Below, piece by piece: positions 4,760 through 7,452 of a DNA stretch of 7,452 nucleotides. The notes beneath the pieces are model-generated. The model was not told the DNA's origin and searched no databases. It saw only the letters and a program-made list of their open reading frames with translations. Numbering within the stretch: position 1 is the first letter of the stretch; every line of letters begins with the position of its first letter. The position numbers and the translations under genes are program-made. The DNA is from DASRGL01 sp035651115 (GTDB lineage: Bacteria; Armatimonadota; Chthonomonadetes; Chthonomonadales; Chthonomonadaceae): NCBI GenBank assembly GCA_035651115.1, contig DASRGL010000113.1, forward strand, positions 1-7,452. The letters run 5' to 3'.

Positions 4760-6358
4760 ATGCCCTTATTCCGTTCCCGCTTCCGCCGCGCCGCCGGGCG
4801 CGCGCTTGCGCTCGGCTTCCTCCTCGGTGGGATTCCGCCCTCGGCCTTCTCCGCCCCGCCCGCTCCGACCTCTGTCGCGCCCGCGTCGGTCACGGCCCGG
4901 CAAGCGCAGACGAAAGAGACCTGGATGGGCCTCTACATGGGGCCGCAGAAGATCGGATACACCCGCATTCGGGTCGAGCCGACGACCTACAAGAACCGGC
5001 CTGCGCTCCGCACGACCAGCGAAGGCGTGACGAAACTTTCCCTGCTCGGAACGACCGTCGAGCAGCGCGAGGCTCAGGAGACCCTCTCCGATCTGAACTA
5101 CCAGCCGCTCTCGCAGACGTTCGACATCACCTCGAGCGGCAGCGGCCTGCGCCTGGAAGCGACCTACGACTATGCCGCCCGCAAGGTGTTCTGTCGCCTG
5201 CGCACTGGAGAGAGCGGTTCCACCAAGACGCTCACCATCCCGCGCGGCGCCAACCTGGCCGGGGACACCAATCTTCTGACCGAAGGCAAGAAACTTTCTG
5301 TCGGCCAGAAACTCTCATTCTACTATCTGAACCCGGTCAGCGTCGCGCTGGAAGAGGCGAAAGTCGAGATCGCCGGACGCGAAGCGGTGAAAGACCCGCG
5401 CACCGGGAAAACCGTCTCGGCGTTTGTTGTCAAGGCGCGGCTGGCGCTGGGCGAAGCGACCTCGTGGGAGACGGAGGACGGGGATACCATCAAAGGCGAG
5501 ATGGGTTTCGGCGGTATCCGCATCACGATGCGCCTGGAACCGAAAGAGGTCGCCCTGAACCTGAACGCGCCCGCCTCCGGTTCGGAGGAGAACGGCGGCA
5601 AAGCCTACGTGCCGCCCGCCGATTTCATGATCGCGACGGCCATCGCCACCGACAAGCCCATCGAGAATCCGCGCCGCGTCTCCGGCCTGACCGTCCTGGT
5701 CTCCGGCGTGCCGGACAAGCAGTTTGTCTTCTCCGATGACCGTCAGAAGGCCGAGATCCTGCCGACGGCAAACGCGGCAGACACAACGGTGCGCTTTGAG
5801 GTCACGGCAAAACCGTTCGATGCGACAAAATCTGTCGAAATGCCCGTCACTAAAGCGGACTTTCTGCCGTATTTACAGAAAGCGGCCTACCTGGATACGG
5901 ACGACCCGGCTATTCAGAAGACGGCGCTCGCCCTGCGCGGGCAGGAGAAGAATCTGTACCGTATCGCCTGCCGCCTCCGCGACTGGGTGCATAAGAACAT
6001 GACACCCGATCCGAGCATCGGCGTGCCGCGTTCCGCCAGCGACATCTTCGGGCGGCGGCGCGGCGTCTGCCGGGACTATGCCACGCTCTACGCGACGCTG
6101 GCCCGCGCCGCCGGCGTTCCCACGCGATTGTGCAGCGGCATCGTCTATGCGGACGGCCGCTTCTTCTACCATGCCTGGGCGGAGAGCTATGTCGGCGAGT
6201 GGGTCGCGTTCGACCCGACGCTCCATGACCCAGCGCAGCCGCAGGATTACGTGGACGCGACCCACATCAAATTCGCGCAGGGCGACGTGACCAGCATGTT
6301 CAACGTGGTCGCCGTCATCGGCAGGCTGCGCATCACCGTGCAGAAGGTTGCGTCTTAA
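4760..6358 (+). CDS. Exported transglutaminase-like (papain-fold) protein
   Basis: The ATG at 4760 is preferred over a TTG at 4730 because GAGGAG (4748-4753) sits six bases upstream and the protein then opens with a Sec signal peptide: basic MPLFRSRFRRAAGR, hydrophobic ALALGFLLGG, and a cleavage-like SAFSA near residue 32. The mature part of the 532-residue protein has a long, probably beta-rich region (about 45-360) starting TWMGLYMGPQKIGYTRI, a phrase common at the front of bacterial transglutaminase-like exported proteins. The C-terminal transglutaminase core has the complete triad: Cys437 in RRRGVCRDYATLYATLARAAG, His471 in FFYHAWAE and Asp485 in WVAFDPTLHD. Family members act as peptidases, amidases or cross-linking enzymes on proteins or cell-wall peptides; which one applies here cannot be told. 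It follows alr on the same strand but has its own promoter. No lipobox Cys or C-terminal anchor was seen. Confidence 0.88.
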   Translation: MPLFRSRFRRAAGRALALGFLLGGIPPSAFSAPPAPTSVAPASVTARQAQTKETWMGLYMGPQKIGYTRIRVEPTTYKNRPALRTTSEGVTKLSLLGTTVEQREAQETLSDLNYQPLSQTFDITSSGSGLRLEATYDYAARKVFCRLRTGESGSTKTLTIPRGANLAGDTNLLTEGKKLSVGQKLSFYYLNPVSVALEEAKVEIAGREAVKDPRTGKTVSAFVVKARLALGEATSWETEDGDTIKGEMGFGGIRITMRLEPKEVALNLNAPASGSEENGGKAYVPPADFMIATAIATDKPIENPRRVSGLTVLVSGVPDKQFVFSDDRQKAEILPTANAADTTVRFEVTAKPFDATKSVEMPVTKADFLPYLQKAAYLDTDDPAIQKTALALRGQEKNLYRIACRLRDWVHKNMTPDPSIGVPRSASDIFGRRRGVCRDYATLYATLARAAGVPTRLCSGIVYADGRFFYHAWAESYVGEWVAFDPTLHDPAQPQDYVDATHIKFAQGDVTSMFNVVAVIGRLRITVQKVAS

Positions 6359-6369
6359 AGAATAGTGGC

Positions 6370-6432
6370 CCCCCTCCCTCTTGCGCTTTAGCTCCCCTCC
6401 CCCTGTTCTTGGGGGGAGGGACAGGGAGGGGG
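6370..6432. repeat. Nested C/G-skewed palindrome between co-directional genes
   Basis: The outer arms CCCCCTCCC (6370-6378) and GGGAGGGGG (6424-6432) enclose a second perfect 9-bp stem, CCCTCCCCC (6395-6403) and GGGGGAGGG (6412-6420), with an 8-base loop. It starts 12 bases after the preceding stop codon. There is no T tract after it, so a classic terminator is unlikely, though a strong RNA stem here could still slow read-through or protect the mRNA 3' end. It resembles the hairpins at 1379-1401 and inside alr. Confidence 0.62.
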
Positions 6433-6447
6433 ACTGACCTCAAACAG

Positions 6448-6458
6448 AAAGGAGGTGA
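6448..6458 (+). promoter_or_regulatory. Near-perfect Shine-Dalgarno of the PIN-TRAM gene
   Basis: AAAGGAGGTGA matches the 16S rRNA 3' end across about ten bases, seven bases before the ATG at 6466. It is by far the strongest ribosome site in the window and fixes the start. Confidence 0.85.
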
Positions 6459-6465
6459 GACAGAG

Positions 6466-7452
6466 ATGCGTATCTTCACGTTCCGACAGGTATTCTCCAT
6501 CGTACTCAGCCTGACGCTCTGCGGCTTCGGCATCTACACGGGCCAGCAGCTCCATAAGTTCCCCGGAATCCCCTGGCTCTTTATTCCGGCAGGAGCCGAC
6601 CTGATCAGTGGGAACCCGAACTATCAGATCGAGGTGACCATCGCGCTCGGCGTTCTGGGGCTGTTGTGCGGTGTCTGGGCCGGGCCGCGTATCGCGAACC
6701 TGATCATCCGAGCGGGCAAATCGCTTGAAAAGATGTCCGCCACCGATAAGATCGCGGTCGGTTTCGGCGTAGCCCTGGGCGTCCTTGTGACGCTGCCGTT
6801 CTACCAGCTCTTATCCAAGCTGCCCATCCATCTGCTGTTCCAGGTGGGCCTCTCCATCCTTCTCAGCGTGATCTTGATCTACCTGGGAATCGTGGCGACG
6901 ATGAGCATGAAGACCGAACTGGTCGCCATGCTGGCGCGCGGCGGGCCGGTGGCGCCGCCCACGCAGGAAGAGGCCAGCCCGATGGCAAACTGCAAGATCC
7001 TCGACACCAACGTCATCATTGACGGGCGGATCGCAGATGTCTGCCGGACGGGCTTCGTGGAGGGGCCGCTCTATGTGCCGGGCTTCGTGCTGGAAGAACT
7101 GCAGCATATCGCCGACTCCGGCGACAACCTGAAGCGGGCGCGCGGACGGCGCGGGCTGGACATCCTCAACAATATGCAGAAGGAACTGCCGCTCATCGTC
7201 CGCAGTTGGGACAAGGCGCTGGACAAGTCGGCGCTGGATGACGAGGTGGACACCCGCCTGGTCAAGCTGGCGAAGGCGCTGCACGGCGTCATCGTCACGA
7301 ACGACTTCAATCTCAACAAAGTCGCGGCGCTGCAGGGCGTGCAGGTCCTGAACGTCAATGAACTGGCAAACGCGCTCAAGCCGGTCGTCCTGCCCGGCGA
7401 GGTGATGGTCGTCGGCATCGTCAAGGAGGGCAAGGAGCCGAACCAGGGCGTC
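6466..7452 (+). CDS. YacL-like PIN and TRAM domain membrane protein, cut by right edge
   Basis: 329 codons are visible with no stop. The N-terminus has four hydrophobic segments (about 8-25, 56-75, 96-114 and 122-145), as in Bacillus YacL. A short linker (about 158-173) leads to a PIN ribonuclease-type domain with the acidic set Asp180 (KILDTNVIIDGRI), Glu210/Glu211 (VLEELQ), the LDDEVDTRL acidic cluster (257-265) and Asp280 (VIVTNDFNLNKVA). A TRAM nucleic-acid-binding domain begins near residue 308 (VLPGEVMVVGIVKEGKEPNQGV), where the window ends. Family knowledge: PIN domains bind metal and often cut RNA, and TRAM domains bind RNA. YacL's own role is poorly defined, so a membrane-tethered RNase is inference. 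In many Gram-positive bacteria yacL precedes ispD, which could lie just beyond the edge. Translation should be efficient given the ribosome site. It may be co-transcribed with the transglutaminase-like gene, although a palindrome lies between. Confidence 0.9.
   Translation, partial: MRIFTFRQVFSIVLSLTLCGFGIYTGQQLHKFPGIPWLFIPAGADLISGNPNYQIEVTIALGVLGLLCGVWAGPRIANLIIRAGKSLEKMSATDKIAVGFGVALGVLVTLPFYQLLSKLPIHLLFQVGLSILLSVILIYLGIVATMSMKTELVAMLARGGPVAPPTQEEASPMANCKILDTNVIIDGRIADVCRTGFVEGPLYVPGFVLEELQHIADSGDNLKRARGRRGLDILNNMQKELPLIVRSWDKALDKSALDDEVDTRLVKLAKALHGVIVTNDFNLNKVAALQGVQVLNVNELANALKPVVLPGEVMVVGIVKEGKEPNQGV

Noticed and set aside
4690..5739. 349-residue plus-strand frame overlapping the transglutaminase-like gene
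   Set aside because: Arg-rich frame-shifted shadow; the frame starting at 4760 has the ribosome site, signal peptide and catalytic triad.

Overview
This is a GC-rich bacterial chromosomal segment (well above 55% by eye, with G/C-rich third codon positions). It is mostly housekeeping: a RecD2-type helicase, an alanine racemase, an exported transglutaminase-like protein and a YacL-type PIN-TRAM membrane protein. There are no phage, plasmid, tRNA, rRNA or CRISPR sequences. The YacL-type protein, strong AAGGAGG ribosome sites and many G/C-skewed intergenic palindromes would suit a lineage such as Armatimonadota, Chloroflexota or another deep-branching, Firmicutes-like group. That placement is a guess; no marker gene in the window settles it.

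Layout. Bases 1-1229 (+) hold the C-terminal half of a RecD2-like helicase cut by the left edge. It converges on a minus-strand GNAT acetyltransferase (1526-2179), and the gap between the two 3' ends carries a ~150-bp highly symmetric palindromic element (about 1321-1470). A divergent + strand gene (2367-3104) follows, behind a good sigma-70-like promoter; it encodes an unrecognised protein with a PD-(D/E)XK-nuclease-like residue pattern. The 3105-3345 gap holds a 13-bp perfect inverted repeat flanked by seven A's, which reads as a factor-independent terminator for the minus strand although no minus-strand gene lies upstream of it. Alanine racemase (3346-4623) carries an in-frame block of about 56 residues encoded by two C/G-skewed hairpins, which I read as a repeat element domesticated inside the gene. 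An extended -10 promoter and a leader hairpin precede the exported transglutaminase-like gene (4760-6358). Another nested C/G-skewed palindrome (6370-6432) and a near-perfect Shine-Dalgarno precede the PIN-TRAM gene (6466 to the right edge).

How the genes relate. There is no obvious shared pathway. Alr supplies D-alanine for peptidoglycan, and the transglutaminase-like protein acts outside the cytoplasmic membrane. The two are adjacent and co-directional, but the second has its own promoter. The most interesting content is the repeat family: related hairpins lie between convergent genes, between co-directional genes, and inside the coding sequence of an essential-type enzyme. No complete new multigene system is visible.
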